A stretch of DNA of 64,000 nt from Tautonia sp040717455 (lineage in GTDB: Bacteria; Planctomycetota; Planctomycetia; Isosphaerales; Isosphaeraceae): positions 1 to 64,000 of the forward strand of contig NZ_JBFEFH010000006.1 in the NCBI RefSeq assembly GCF_040717455.1. The letters are read 5' to 3'. Made by a program: the position numbers and the translations under genes. The notes under the pieces were generated by a model. It was not told where the DNA came from. It did no database searches and saw nothing but the letters and a program-made list of their open reading frames with translations. Within the stretch, counting starts at the first letter, position 1. Every line of letters starts with the position of its first letter. Shown piece after piece: positions 9,030-17,732 of this stretch.

Positions 9030-10730
9030 ATGAGAAGCACCCTGCGAACCCCACCTGGATCGGCCCGGGTGATCCCCATGTTCGCCTTCCTAACGGGAAT
9101 GGCCCTGGCCATCCCCGCCCCCTCTCAGGTGCTGACAGACGGAGACGCCGGCCCGCTCCTGGAACTGAGCCTCCGCTCCCGCGTCGAGCTGGCAGGGGCC
9201 GAGGGAGTCGCTCGGGCCGTCGAGCGTGAGGAACGCTGGGATCCCCAGGGGACCGCCGTCATCGTCTGCGACATGTGGGACCTCCACCACTGCCTGAACG
9301 CCACCCGCCGCGGAGCCGAGCTGGCACCACGGATGGACGAGGTCCTCGAGGAGGCCCGCCGTCGCGGCGCGACCATCATCCACGCCCCCAGCGGCTGCAT
9401 GGCCGCATATGAGGGGCATCCCGCCCGCGATCGAGCGCTGAAGACCCCGCGATCCCGCTCCCTCCCCCCCGACATCGACCAGTGGTGCGACCGGATCCCC
9501 GCCGAGGAAGGCGGAGACTATCCCATCGATCAGACGGACGGGGGCGAGGATGACGACCCCGTCGAACACGCCGCCTGGGCCGAGAAACTCGCCTCGATGG
9601 GCCGAGACCCCCGCTCCCCCTGGAAGGCCCAGACCGATCGACTCCGGATCGACCCCGAGCGTGATTATGTTAGCGACGATGGCGAGGAGATCTGGAGCAT
9701 TCTCGAGGACCGGTCGATCGAGAACGTCATCCTCCTCGGCGTTCACACCAATATGTGCGTCCTCGGCCGCCCGTTCGGCCTGCGTCAGATGGCGAAGAAC
9801 GGCAAGAACGTCGTCCTCATGCGCGACATGACCGACACCATGTACAATCCGGCTCGCCCCCCCTTCGTCAGCCACTACACCGGGACCGACCGCATCGTCG
9901 AGCATATCGAGAAATTCGTGTGCCCCACGATCACCAGCGACCAGCTCATCGGCGGCCGGGCCTTCCGCTTCCAGGACGACCGCCGGCCGCACGTCGTCTT
10001 CCTGATCGCCGAAGACGAATACGAGACGGAGCAGACCCTCCCCCCCTTCGCCGAGGAATCGCTCGGCCAGGACTACCGGGTGAGCTTCGTGTTCGGCGAC
10101 GACGATGACCCGCACGCGTTGGAAGGTCTGCACGTGCTGAAGGATGCCGACCTCATGTTCGTCAGCATGCGACGTCGCCCCCTTCGGGCGGGACACCTGG
10201 AGATGATCCGCGATCACGTCGCCCGCGGCAAGCCGGTCAGCGGCATCCGCACCGCCAGTCACGCCTTCAGCCTCCGAGGCAACCCGGAACTCTCCGAAGG
10301 GGTCGCCTCCTGGCCCGAATTCGATGCCCGGGTCCTCGGCGGCAGTTACACCAACCACCACCCCAATGGCATCGAGTCGGCCATCGCCGTGGCCGATTCC
10401 GCCCAGGCTCACCCGATCCTGAAGGATGTCGACGTCCCAGCCCTGATCGGCAAGGGCTCCCTCTACAAGGTCCGCCCCCTCGCCTCATCCGCGACGCCGC
10501 TGCTGATCGGCACCATCCCCGGCCAGGAACCCGAGCCCGTCGCCTGGACCAACCTCGGCCCGACCGGTTCCCGCGTCTTCTACACGTCGCTCGGTCACCG
10601 CGGCGACTTCGAGCAACCCGCCTTCCGCCAGTTGCTCCGCAACGCGATCGACTGGACCCTCGAACCCCTCTCCTATCCCCGGCCGGACTCCCAACCCCAG
10701 GAACTCGCCGACGTCCCGGCCGCGTCGTGA
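9030..10730 (+). CDS. Isochorismatase-family hydrolase fused to a ThuA-like domain
   Basis: 566-aa secreted fusion. Residues about 70-310 are an isochorismatase-like cysteine hydrolase: catalytic Asp in VIVCDMWDLHHC and nucleophilic Cys in GVHTNMCVLGRP. Residues about 325-545 match the ThuA-like (trehalose-utilisation) fold, with the typical end YTSLGHRGDF then RQLLRNAIDWTL. An N-terminal hydrophobic segment (FAFLTGMALAIPAPSQ) predicts export. ThuA-like proteins have glutamine-amidotransferase-like folds and often occur in planctomycete sugar catabolism; their chemistry is poorly defined. The reaction of this fusion cannot be deduced. It faces the dehydrogenase gene at 10838 and is followed by a shared terminator hairpin. 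Confidence 0.87.
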   Translation: MRSTLRTPPGSARVIPMFAFLTGMALAIPAPSQVLTDGDAGPLLELSLRSRVELAGAEGVARAVEREERWDPQGTAVIVCDMWDLHHCLNATRRGAELAPRMDEVLEEARRRGATIIHAPSGCMAAYEGHPARDRALKTPRSRSLPPDIDQWCDRIPAEEGGDYPIDQTDGGEDDDPVEHAAWAEKLASMGRDPRSPWKAQTDRLRIDPERDYVSDDGEEIWSILEDRSIENVILLGVHTNMCVLGRPFGLRQMAKNGKNVVLMRDMTDTMYNPARPPFVSHYTGTDRIVEHIEKFVCPTITSDQLIGGRAFRFQDDRRPHVVFLIAEDEYETEQTLPPFAEESLGQDYRVSFVFGDDDDPHALEGLHVLKDADLMFVSMRRRPLRAGHLEMIRDHVARGKPVSGIRTASHAFSLRGNPELSEGVASWPEFDARVLGGSYTNHHPNGIESAIAVADSAQAHPILKDVDVPALIGKGSLYKVRPLASSATPLLIGTIPGQEPEPVAWTNLGPTGSRVFYTSLGHRGDFEQPAFRQLLRNAIDWTLEPLSYPRPDSQPQELADVPAAS

Positions 10731-10775
10731 CCCGCTCGGGTTCCAGGCCGGGCGAAACTCCCTCCCGATCGTGCC

Positions 10776-10809
10776 GCCCTCTCTCCCCATCCTCCGGGGG
10801 AGAGAGGGC
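10776..10809. terminator. Bidirectional hairpin between convergent genes
   Basis: Perfect 13-bp inverted repeat (arms 10776-10788 and 10797-10809, GCCCTCTCTCCCC and its complement) with an 8-nt loop, between the ends of two convergent genes. There is no T-tract, so intrinsic termination is inferred from position and stem strength. Confidence 0.6.
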
Positions 10810-10837
10810 GTCGTGTCCTCATCCCTGTCTCCTGGAC

Positions 10838-13069
10838 TCACTCATCCGACGCTCCTTCCGATTCCGGCATCGACCGAATCCACTCCGCGATCAGTTCCAC
10901 GGCTTCACGATCGATTTCGGTCGACATCAAGGGTGGCATCTGCCCCGTTAATCTCCGGTTCATGCGTTGATACAGGATCGAACGCTCCGGGGATCCGGGG
11001 GCAATGATCCGGGCTCCCGGAATCTCGAACTGCGTGTGCTGCGGCACCTCGCCGATGACGTTCATCCGCTCGATCGGGGTCCCCAGGCCGAGTTCCATCA
11101 GGGAATTCCCCCCGCCCTCCTTTACGTGACAGGTCGAGCAGTTGACATGAAGGTATGACCGCACCCTCGCCTCGACCGTCTCATCCTCGTCGTACGGATT
11201 CACCAGCCGAGGACGATCCTCGGGCCGGGCCGGCAAGTCCCCTTCGAACACTCCCACGTGTTCCAGCGCCCGCAACTGATGATCGACAACGCCTCCGTAA
11301 TCGCGCGTTCGATCGAGTTGAAGCGGCGAGAAGCCGAGCGTGAATCCCGCGGCCCGGGAATGGCACACCAGGCATTCGGACCGCGCGGGGAAGCGCCACG
11401 CCTGCTCTCGGGTCGCCCCAGGAGCCTGGTCGTCCGGCACCTCAAGCAACGCGACCTCGCCCGAGGGCCCAACCAGCTCGGCATCGGTCTGCTCGTCGTT
11501 CCAGCGGTAGGAGAACCCGCTCCATTCTCCTCCCTGCCGGTTCAGCAGCCGAGTCTCGATCCGTTTGCGAACGACGTCCCCCCCCTCGTCGACGACATCG
11601 AGGCTCAACGTCTGCACCAGCACCGACCCATTCGGCAGCGTCCAGGCGCCCCCCGCGTTGAGCTGCGGCCGTTGCTCGACCCGATCCAGGCCCGGCAGGG
11701 CGGCGAACCGCTCCATGCTCGCCCCGTCGGCCCACTGCGGCGCAACCACGTCGAATGGCAACGCCGCCGGATGCGGAACATGGTCCTGCACCGATGCGAA
11801 CAGCCCCGTCTCGCCGAGCCGCGTCGGGAACGGATGGGGGGGTAAATCCGCCTCGGTGGTCGGCTCCAAGCGATAGAATCCCGTGATCTGATCAATCACG
11901 TAGATCTCCCCCTCATGATCGGTGCCGAATCCGGTGATGTTGAACGGCGTATCCACCAGCTCCTCATTCCAGACCACCTGGGTCCCGTCGTGCTTGATCC
12001 CCCAGACCTTGCCGGTTGACCAGTCTCCATAGAGATAGGCCCCCACCAGATCGGGCAGCCGGGTCCCCCGGTACACCTGGCCCCCGGTGAGCGATCGGGC
12101 CTCGCTGTGGTGGTGGTCGGCGGCGGGCGGCGAGATCGGGTCCGGCCCTTGCTCGCGTTGCGCGTGGAAGATTTGCATCCCTTCGGTGATGCTCCACCCG
12201 TAATTGGCCCCCTTCTCGATCAGATACACCTGCTCCCAGAGGTCCTGGCCGTTGTTCCCGGCCCAGAGCTGGCCCGAGGTCGAGTCGTACGTCAATCGCC
12301 AGGGATTCCGGAGTCCATAGGCCCACAGCTCCGGCCGAGCATCCGGCCGATCGACGAAGGGATTGTCGGGAGGAATCGAATAATTCCGGCCGGGATCAGG
12401 GTGATCGACATCGATCCGCAGGATCGCCCCCAGCAAATCATCGAGGCGCTGGCCGGTCAAGTACGCATCCGAATCGCTCGATCCATCCCCCGAAGACACG
12501 AACAGCATCCCATCATTGCCGAACGCCAGGTCGCCCCCATTGTGCCCATTCGAGGCCCATTCGATGATCAGCGCCTTCGACTCGGGATCGATTCGACGCG
12601 TCGATCGGTCGACCGTGTAGCGCACCACCTGGGTCGTCTTCGATCGGCTCCGCTCCGGCCCGTTCAACCCGATGAACACGTGCCCATTCCGCTCATAATC
12701 GGGATGAAACGCCAGGCCGACCGCCAGGCCATCGATGTAGAGCAGCGTCTCCCCCTCGCTCACCCCCTGGTCATCCTCGACCGCCACCAACTTTCCGGGG
12801 CCCGACCGAGGTGTCAGGTGCAGCAGCATGAACAGCCGATTGGTCCCCGGCTCGGGGGTCAGGCTCAGCGGATACGCCTCGTACAATTTCGGAAAGGCGC
12901 GGACCACCTTGTACGGTCGCGGCGGTTCCGGCGATCCGACCACCCGCGAGTCGTTCCAGGGCAAGCGTTCCTTCAGACCAAACGGCGCCTCTCCGTCGGG
13001 TTGCTCGCCACCGAGCACCGCCTCCGGAAGGATCATGACGAACAGCGCGAAGACGCACCTCTGCAGCAT
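10838..13069 (-). CDS. Secreted glucose/sorbosone dehydrogenase-type protein with two-haem C-terminal domain
   Basis: 743-aa protein with a signal peptide. Residues about 35-430 are a six-bladed beta-propeller of the PQQ-dependent glucose/sorbosone dehydrogenase type (LAFHPDYERNG, GHNGGDLAFGNDG, YGLRNPWR, GANYGW). The C-terminal third is a separate domain with two CxxCH haem-c sites at about residues 566 (CLVCH) and 644 (CSTCH), resembling the HNE_0200-type domain found fused to such propellers in planctomycetes. Likely a periplasmic sugar or alcohol dehydrogenase that passes electrons to its own haems. The ATG at 13069 is preceded by AAGAGG and starts a good signal peptide. Substrate unknown. 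Confidence 0.88.
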   Translation of the reverse strand: MLQRCVFALFVMILPEAVLGGEQPDGEAPFGLKERLPWNDSRVVGSPEPPRPYKVVRAFPKLYEAYPLSLTPEPGTNRLFMLLHLTPRSGPGKLVAVEDDQGVSEGETLLYIDGLAVGLAFHPDYERNGHVFIGLNGPERSRSKTTQVVRYTVDRSTRRIDPESKALIIEWASNGHNGGDLAFGNDGMLFVSSGDGSSDSDAYLTGQRLDDLLGAILRIDVDHPDPGRNYSIPPDNPFVDRPDARPELWAYGLRNPWRLTYDSTSGQLWAGNNGQDLWEQVYLIEKGANYGWSITEGMQIFHAQREQGPDPISPPAADHHHSEARSLTGGQVYRGTRLPDLVGAYLYGDWSTGKVWGIKHDGTQVVWNEELVDTPFNITGFGTDHEGEIYVIDQITGFYRLEPTTEADLPPHPFPTRLGETGLFASVQDHVPHPAALPFDVVAPQWADGASMERFAALPGLDRVEQRPQLNAGGAWTLPNGSVLVQTLSLDVVDEGGDVVRKRIETRLLNRQGGEWSGFSYRWNDEQTDAELVGPSGEVALLEVPDDQAPGATREQAWRFPARSECLVCHSRAAGFTLGFSPLQLDRTRDYGGVVDHQLRALEHVGVFEGDLPARPEDRPRLVNPYDEDETVEARVRSYLHVNCSTCHVKEGGGNSLMELGLGTPIERMNVIGEVPQHTQFEIPGARIIAPGSPERSILYQRMNRRLTGQMPPLMSTEIDREAVELIAEWIRSMPESEGASDE

Positions 13070-13636
13070 GGTCGGAGCCTCTTGAACGGGTTGGGAACGT
13101 GTCGGTCTCGGTAAGTCCTCAATACGCACCGGGGCGACGGAGTCGCTCCCCGCGCACCGGCCATGCATCAAGCCCTGATTCAATCATCGAGCGAATGACG
13201 TGAATCGGTGCCCTGTCACGAATCGGCGTCGATAACAACGCGAGGGACTGAAATGGATTGGGGGCGATCAGCGAGACGATCGGAACGGATGGCCAAGCGG
13301 CTCGATCGATGGCGATCATGAGTTGACCGCCGCATCTCGCGAAGATCAAGCCCGTTGTCGTCAACCGCGCCCGAGATTGCGCATCGGGGTTTGCCCGATC
13401 GCGTGCCCCGCGACACCCATCGGATTGCGAATCCGGCCGTCTGAAACTATCCTGAGCACGTCAAGGCGTCACTCGGCCGGAGGGCCCGGCACCGTCGAAG
13501 AACCACGCCAGGCCACTGCCCGAAACCTGTTCTACGATCGACTCCCAATCACAATGGTCCTGACCAGCACCCACTCAATCGAACGGCACGTATGACCCCC
13601 GGTCGAGCCGAACCCCGGGCGAGAGGACAATTCCCG
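13070..13636. other. Divergent intergenic region, no gene seen
   Basis: About 570 bp between the dehydrogenase (minus) and the nitrilase (plus). Small open frames on both strands lack a ribosome binding site and look like non-coding sequence. It must hold divergent promoters, but I cannot place them. Confidence 0.45.
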
Positions 13637-14578
13637 ATGCGATGCATGACGTCCCGACCGTTCGCCGTGCTGATCCTTCCCTTGCTCTGCCCGATCATCG
13701 CTCGGGGCGACGCCCCGGACCGACCGGGACTGGTCAAGGTCGCCGCGGTCCAGTCGCTCGGCTATGACAAGACCGACTTGCCTCGTCCCGGCTTCGACCC
13801 CACCGCCACCATGATCCCCTTCATCGACCGCGCGGCCCGCGACGGCGCGCAGCTCGTCGTCTTCCCCGAGTATTACCTCGGCCGGATCTCCGTCCCCGGG
13901 CCCGAGACGGACCGGATCGCCCGGGCGGCGGACTCGGGGAACATCCATGTGATCGTCGGTTGCTGGGAAGTCTTCGATGACGAGTCGTTCGCCAACACCG
14001 CCCTGGTGTTCGGCCGCTCGGGCGAGATCATCGGCAAGTACCACAAGGTCCATGCCGCGGTCGACCACTTCGAGGGTCAGCCCCCCTGGTCGCAGCCGCC
14101 CGGCGGCAAGGACGATGCCTGGTTCCTGACCCATGATCCCGAGTGGAGGATGAAACGCGGCCAGGGGTTCCCAGTCTTCGAACTCGACTTCGGGCGGGTC
14201 GGCATCCTGACCTGCTACGACGGATGGTTCCCGGAGTCGTTCCGGGCCCTCTCGCTCAACGGTGCCGAGATCCTTGTCTGGATCAACGGCCGTCAGGGAT
14301 CGGTCGAGGACTTCATCGTCAAATCCGCGATGTTCCAGAACGAGGTGGCCCTGATCGCCACCAACCAGGCCTATGGCGCCGGGACCATGATCGGCCAGTG
14401 GCCCGCCCAGATCCTCGCCTCCTGCGCCGACCCTGAGGAAGACTACATCACCGCGACCATCGACCTCGACCGGGTGCGGCAGGCTCGGCAGAACAGCCGA
14501 AATCGCCAGCAGCGACGCCCCGATACCTACGGGCCGATCGTCCGGCCGATCGCATCCCCAGACTCGTCCGCGCCTTGA
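13637..14578 (+). CDS. Exported carbon-nitrogen hydrolase (nitrilase superfamily)
   Basis: Second nitrilase-fold hydrolase of the window, 313 aa. The triad is Glu78 (VFPEYYLG), Lys137 (KYHKVHA) and Cys193 (LTCYDGWFPE). Residues 1-24 form a signal peptide, so like the protein at 65-1288 it is predicted to be exported, but it lacks the TPR-like tail and the two are only distantly similar. The ATG at 13637 is chosen because AGAGGA lies about 9 nt upstream and the leader begins there; an in-frame ATG at 13592 would add a basic non-leader stretch. It ends 26 bp from the convergent gene at 14605. Amide or nitrile substrate unknown. Confidence 0.9.
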   Translation: MRCMTSRPFAVLILPLLCPIIARGDAPDRPGLVKVAAVQSLGYDKTDLPRPGFDPTATMIPFIDRAARDGAQLVVFPEYYLGRISVPGPETDRIARAADSGNIHVIVGCWEVFDDESFANTALVFGRSGEIIGKYHKVHAAVDHFEGQPPWSQPPGGKDDAWFLTHDPEWRMKRGQGFPVFELDFGRVGILTCYDGWFPESFRALSLNGAEILVWINGRQGSVEDFIVKSAMFQNEVALIATNQAYGAGTMIGQWPAQILASCADPEEDYITATIDLDRVRQARQNSRNRQQRRPDTYGPIVRPIASPDSSAP

Positions 14579-14604
14579 TCCCACAACGCCGTTACGCGGC
14601 CGCT

Positions 14605-15294
14605 TCAGGAGAGATACCCGAGCCCCCTGAGCCGCTCCAGGACCGCACGCTCGTCGTTCTCGACGCGGGATACCAACGTCTCCAGCGCGATGGGCGCCCC
14701 CCCCAGTTGCTCCGGGATCGGCCTGCCTGCCAGCTTCAACAGCGTCGCCGCGAGGTCGATCAATCGAACGGCGTCCGGAATCTCCCCGGCCGGCAACCCC
14801 CTCGACGAGGTCATCACGAAGCCCCCGCCTCCTCCCCAATCGTCCCGTTCCGACGCGTCCGCTTCGCTGGGTCGGTCCAGGACAACGACCAGGATCGTCA
14901 CCTCCTCGCCCCGATCGAGAAGCAGCTCGACGGCCTGATGAAGGACCTCGTCAATCCTTGCCAGCCAGGGGTCGATCGCGCCATCCTCGGCTCCCTTCCC
15001 CGATGAATCGGGCCACCGCACCACGATCGCCGCATCCCCCCGATCGTGATCCCTCAGGCGAGCCCGGAATCCCTCGATCCCCGCCCGAAACCCCGACTCG
15101 TCCCCCAGGTCAGCAACCGTCGCGGGTCTTCTCCCGGCGATCGCCGACCAGAGCGTCTCCACCCCGTCGCACGCATCGACGATCAAACGCCCCGCAATCC
15201 CCTCGCCTCGAAGCGCTTGAACATGAACATGCCGGGGATCGTCCAGCAAGTGTCCGGATCCGATTCCCTCCACTCCAATCACGACGAGTCTCAT
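14605..15294 (-). CDS. Degenerate alkaline-phosphatase-superfamily protein (probable pseudoenzyme)
   Basis: 229 aa. The start (RLVVIGVEGIGSGHL) and end (AVRLIDLAATLLKLAGRPIP) follow the beginning and end of type I phosphodiesterase/nucleotide pyrophosphatase domains, but the middle is shortened. The first metal Asp is replaced by Glu, no Thr/Ser nucleophile motif is recognisable, and the usual Asp-His-Gly block reads LDRPSEA. It is therefore probably not catalytic. Its ATG overlaps the stop codon of the upstream active paralogue by 4 bp (ATGA), so the two are translationally coupled and may work as a pair. Function unknown. Confidence 0.78.
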   Translation of the reverse strand: MRLVVIGVEGIGSGHLLDDPRHVHVQALRGEGIAGRLIVDACDGVETLWSAIAGRRPATVADLGDESGFRAGIEGFRARLRDHDRGDAAIVVRWPDSSGKGAEDGAIDPWLARIDEVLHQAVELLLDRGEEVTILVVVLDRPSEADASERDDWGGGGGFVMTSSRGLPAGEIPDAVRLIDLAATLLKLAGRPIPEQLGGAPIALETLVSRVENDERAVLERLRGLGYLS

Positions 15295-17156
15295 CGCAGC
15301 AGGCTTCTCCCTTCCATCTCCGAGGTCCTGGCCATTGCGAAGGCATCGAGCACCGTCGGAGCCAGGTCCAGCAACGAGGCGTCGTCCGACCGGAACGGCC
15401 GATTCATCAGGAGGATCCCCGGGACGAGCACCGGATCGATGATGTGATCGCCCGCCCAGATCCTGACGTTGTCCTCAAACACCGAGTCCCCCACGTGCCC
15501 CATGGCCGACCCCCAGGAACTCCGGTAACCGCTCCCGAAGCGGACGAGCAGGTCCGGGGCCTCCTCCACGAACGGGCCCGAGTAGACCCGCTCTCGGGCC
15601 ACCACCGACCGGACGGCGACCGCCTCGGTCACCGGGTCCTCCAATCCCCCCAGCGCGTCCGCGATCGCCCCCTTCAGCGCCTCGGCCTCCTCCGGGTCGA
15701 CCACCCCTTCGCCTTCCCGGCCGCGGAGATTCAGGAAAATCCCGCCCAGCCCGATTGAATACGCCTTCGTCCTCGACCAGTCGATCCGACCGAGCGGCGG
15801 CCCCTCCGGATCCCCCGCCTCCTCGCCGTCGTGAACGGCGAGGAGACCGTTCTCATAGAGCCATTTGTTCAAGTCCACCCCGCGGCGGAATGAACCGAAC
15901 CCGTGGTCGCTCAGGGCGATCACCAACGTCCTGTCGTCGGCGGCCTCGAGCGCGCGGCCGACCTGCGCGTCGCTCCTCCGGTACGCCTCGGCGATGGCCT
16001 GACGGTGCTCGGCGACCATCGGCCGACCGCGATTCGCCGCATGCCCGGCATCCCGGTAGCGCCAGAACAGATGCTGGATCCGGTCGGGAATCCCGAACAG
16101 GCAATAGAGCATGCCCGACTCGAACCGACCCAGTTCATGCTCGAACATCGCCTCCCGTTCCCGCCAGAGGTCCTCGCACTGATGCAGGAACGCCGACTCA
16201 CTGATCCGTCCGTTACTCAGCGCCGCGTGGTCTTCGGGCAGCCCGGTCGTGTGGAATGGGCCGATTGCTCGGCTCAGGTCGCCGGCAAACGAGTCGGGGT
16301 GGCTGATCGGGAAGGGGGGGGCCTCCGGGTCGAACTGGATGGGAGAGCAATACAGCGCAACGCGATCCGGCCCCCGTTCCACCAGCAGAAACCGCACCAG
16401 CCCGCGCACCGACTGCAGCAATCCCATGCGGAATGTCACACGGAGCCAGTCGCTCCAACGCCCCCGCTCCAGGACCAGGCTCTCCGGGTCGCCCGGGGAT
16501 CGCAGGATCATCCGGCCTTCCTCTGCCGCGTCCTCGAGCACGATCGGCACCCGGGTCTCGCCCCGCGTCCTCGGGTGGATCGGGCCGAGGATCACCGTCT
16601 CGATCGGCCCCGGGCCAGTCCCCGGCAGCGGCACCACGCGTTCGGCCTCGCCCGCAACCACCCCACCCGCCGAGGTGTAGTAAGTCCCCGTGCCGAACCC
16701 GCCCCGCAGGTCAGGCACCCCCATCCCCGAGAGCATCCGCCCCTCGATCTCGTCCGGCGGGTACGTGCAGGGGCAGCGGATCACCGAGGACGGAATCCCC
16801 CGCTCGGAAAGGGCGCTCCAGAAGGGGACCCCGCGCCGAAGGTTCACCACGCGGGGGAGTTGGAAGACCCCCGGCCGCTCGTAACGGTTCAAGGCCAGTT
16901 CAAGTCGATACGTTTTCGGATCCCGATTCACGAAATCGAAGATGCCGTGACCGCCCGGATTCGTCCCCGTGGCGAAGCTCGACCAGGCCACCGGCGTCTG
17001 TGCCGGGAGCGTGGTCGCCACCCGGCCATAGCCCCCTTGTTCGCGCAGGGCCGCGAAGTGCGGCAACGCCCCGGCGGCCAACTGTTCGTCGAGGATCGTC
17101 GGGTCCAGCCCGTCGAGCCCCACAATGATGACGCGAGCGATCCCGGGCAGTCCCAC
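15291..17156 (-). CDS. Alkaline phosphatase family protein (type I phosphodiesterase/nucleotide pyrophosphatase)
   Basis: 621-aa two-metal phosphohydrolase. Visible residues: first metal Asp in VGLDGLDPT (Asp15), predicted nucleophile Thr54 in AQTPVAWSSFATG, then DRIQHLFWR, ALSDHGFG and a final GDHI. There is no signal peptide or membrane anchor. The family hydrolyses phosphodiesters and phosphomonoesters; substrate unknown. It is followed with a 4-bp overlap by the degenerate paralogue at 14605-15294 and preceded by a 51-aa membrane protein gene, forming a compact three-gene unit. Related enzymes in other bacteria also sit next to tiny membrane proteins with an AYIGP start, which suggests envelope or exopolysaccharide work. 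Confidence 0.87.
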   Translation of the reverse strand: MGLPGIARVIIVGLDGLDPTILDEQLAAGALPHFAALREQGGYGRVATTLPAQTPVAWSSFATGTNPGGHGIFDFVNRDPKTYRLELALNRYERPGVFQLPRVVNLRRGVPFWSALSERGIPSSVIRCPCTYPPDEIEGRMLSGMGVPDLRGGFGTGTYYTSAGGVVAGEAERVVPLPGTGPGPIETVILGPIHPRTRGETRVPIVLEDAAEEGRMILRSPGDPESLVLERGRWSDWLRVTFRMGLLQSVRGLVRFLLVERGPDRVALYCSPIQFDPEAPPFPISHPDSFAGDLSRAIGPFHTTGLPEDHAALSNGRISESAFLHQCEDLWREREAMFEHELGRFESGMLYCLFGIPDRIQHLFWRYRDAGHAANRGRPMVAEHRQAIAEAYRRSDAQVGRALEAADDRTLVIALSDHGFGSFRRGVDLNKWLYENGLLAVHDGEEAGDPEGPPLGRIDWSRTKAYSIGLGGIFLNLRGREGEGVVDPEEAEALKGAIADALGGLEDPVTEAVAVRSVVARERVYSGPFVEEAPDLLVRFGSGYRSSWGSAMGHVGDSVFEDNVRIWAGDHIIDPVLVPGILLMNRPFRSDDASLLDLAPTVLDAFAMARTSEMEGRSLLR

Positions 17157-17265
17157 TCCCTACTGACTCCTTACGTGCGCACCGCGATCCTCGGGCCAGG
17201 CCGGCTCCGATTCCGGCCGGCCCGGGCCGATCAGGAACACCAGGCGAGCGGCAGCAGCCGTCGAA

Positions 17266-17421
17266 TCAGTCCGCGCCCGGCGGCCTCCGGAAGATCCTGC
17301 CGACACCGCGCAGCACGTTCCGCCCGAACATCATCGCCACCCCCACCGCCCCCGCCACCACGGAGCCGAGCGGCAACATCGTCTCGGGACCGATGTATGC
17401 GACCAGAATCGATTCGAACAT
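17266..17421 (-). CDS. Small membrane protein with AYIGPE start
   Basis: 51-aa protein with one transmembrane segment (about MLPLGSVVAGAVGVAMMFG) after an N-terminal AYIGPET motif, ending in a basic tail with FRRPPGAD. The ATG at 17421 has a good ribosome site (GAGGTG, 5 nt upstream). It lies 109 bp ahead of the phosphodiesterase gene in the same direction. Similar tiny AYIGP proteins occur beside alkaline-phosphatase-family genes elsewhere, so a conserved accessory role is likely, but no function is known. Confidence 0.68.
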   Translation of the reverse strand: MFESILVAYIGPETMLPLGSVVAGAVGVAMMFGRNVLRGVGRIFRRPPGAD

Positions 17422-17732
17422 GGGCACCTCAACGTCGCGATCATCGCCATCGGGAAACAACGAACCCGGCCGCCCCGGATTCGGAGCAGATTCCTGCAGA
17501 TTCGGGTGAGCATTTCCCCGAGTCGGGGAATGATACGTTCACGCAGGCAGGCGAATGCATCCCGAAGCGACCATGAACCAGGATCAGGATGCGGCCAAAC
17601 GTCGAGTCCTTGACGCTCTCTTGAACTGTAAGAAGCGTCATCGCGTGGTCGATTGGCTCACCTTTTCGAAAAGGAGTCGACTCGGATGGAGCGGTCGCCC
17701 CGCCCGGCGGGAGGCACGATCCGAGCGGAACC
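17422..17732. other. Divergent intergenic region
   Basis: About 310 bp between the small membrane protein gene and the divergent sulfatase-like gene. A short inverted repeat (CCCCGA / TCGGGG near 17516-17529) is visible. No gene and no convincing promoter pair. Confidence 0.4.

Noticed and set aside
9090..10412. 440-residue minus-strand frame opposite the isochorismatase-ThuA gene
   Set aside because: Low-complexity antisense frame; catalytic motifs are on the plus strand.
13532..14839. 435-residue minus-strand frame over the second nitrilase gene
   Set aside because: Arg/Gly-rich antisense shadow; the nitrilase triad is on the plus strand.
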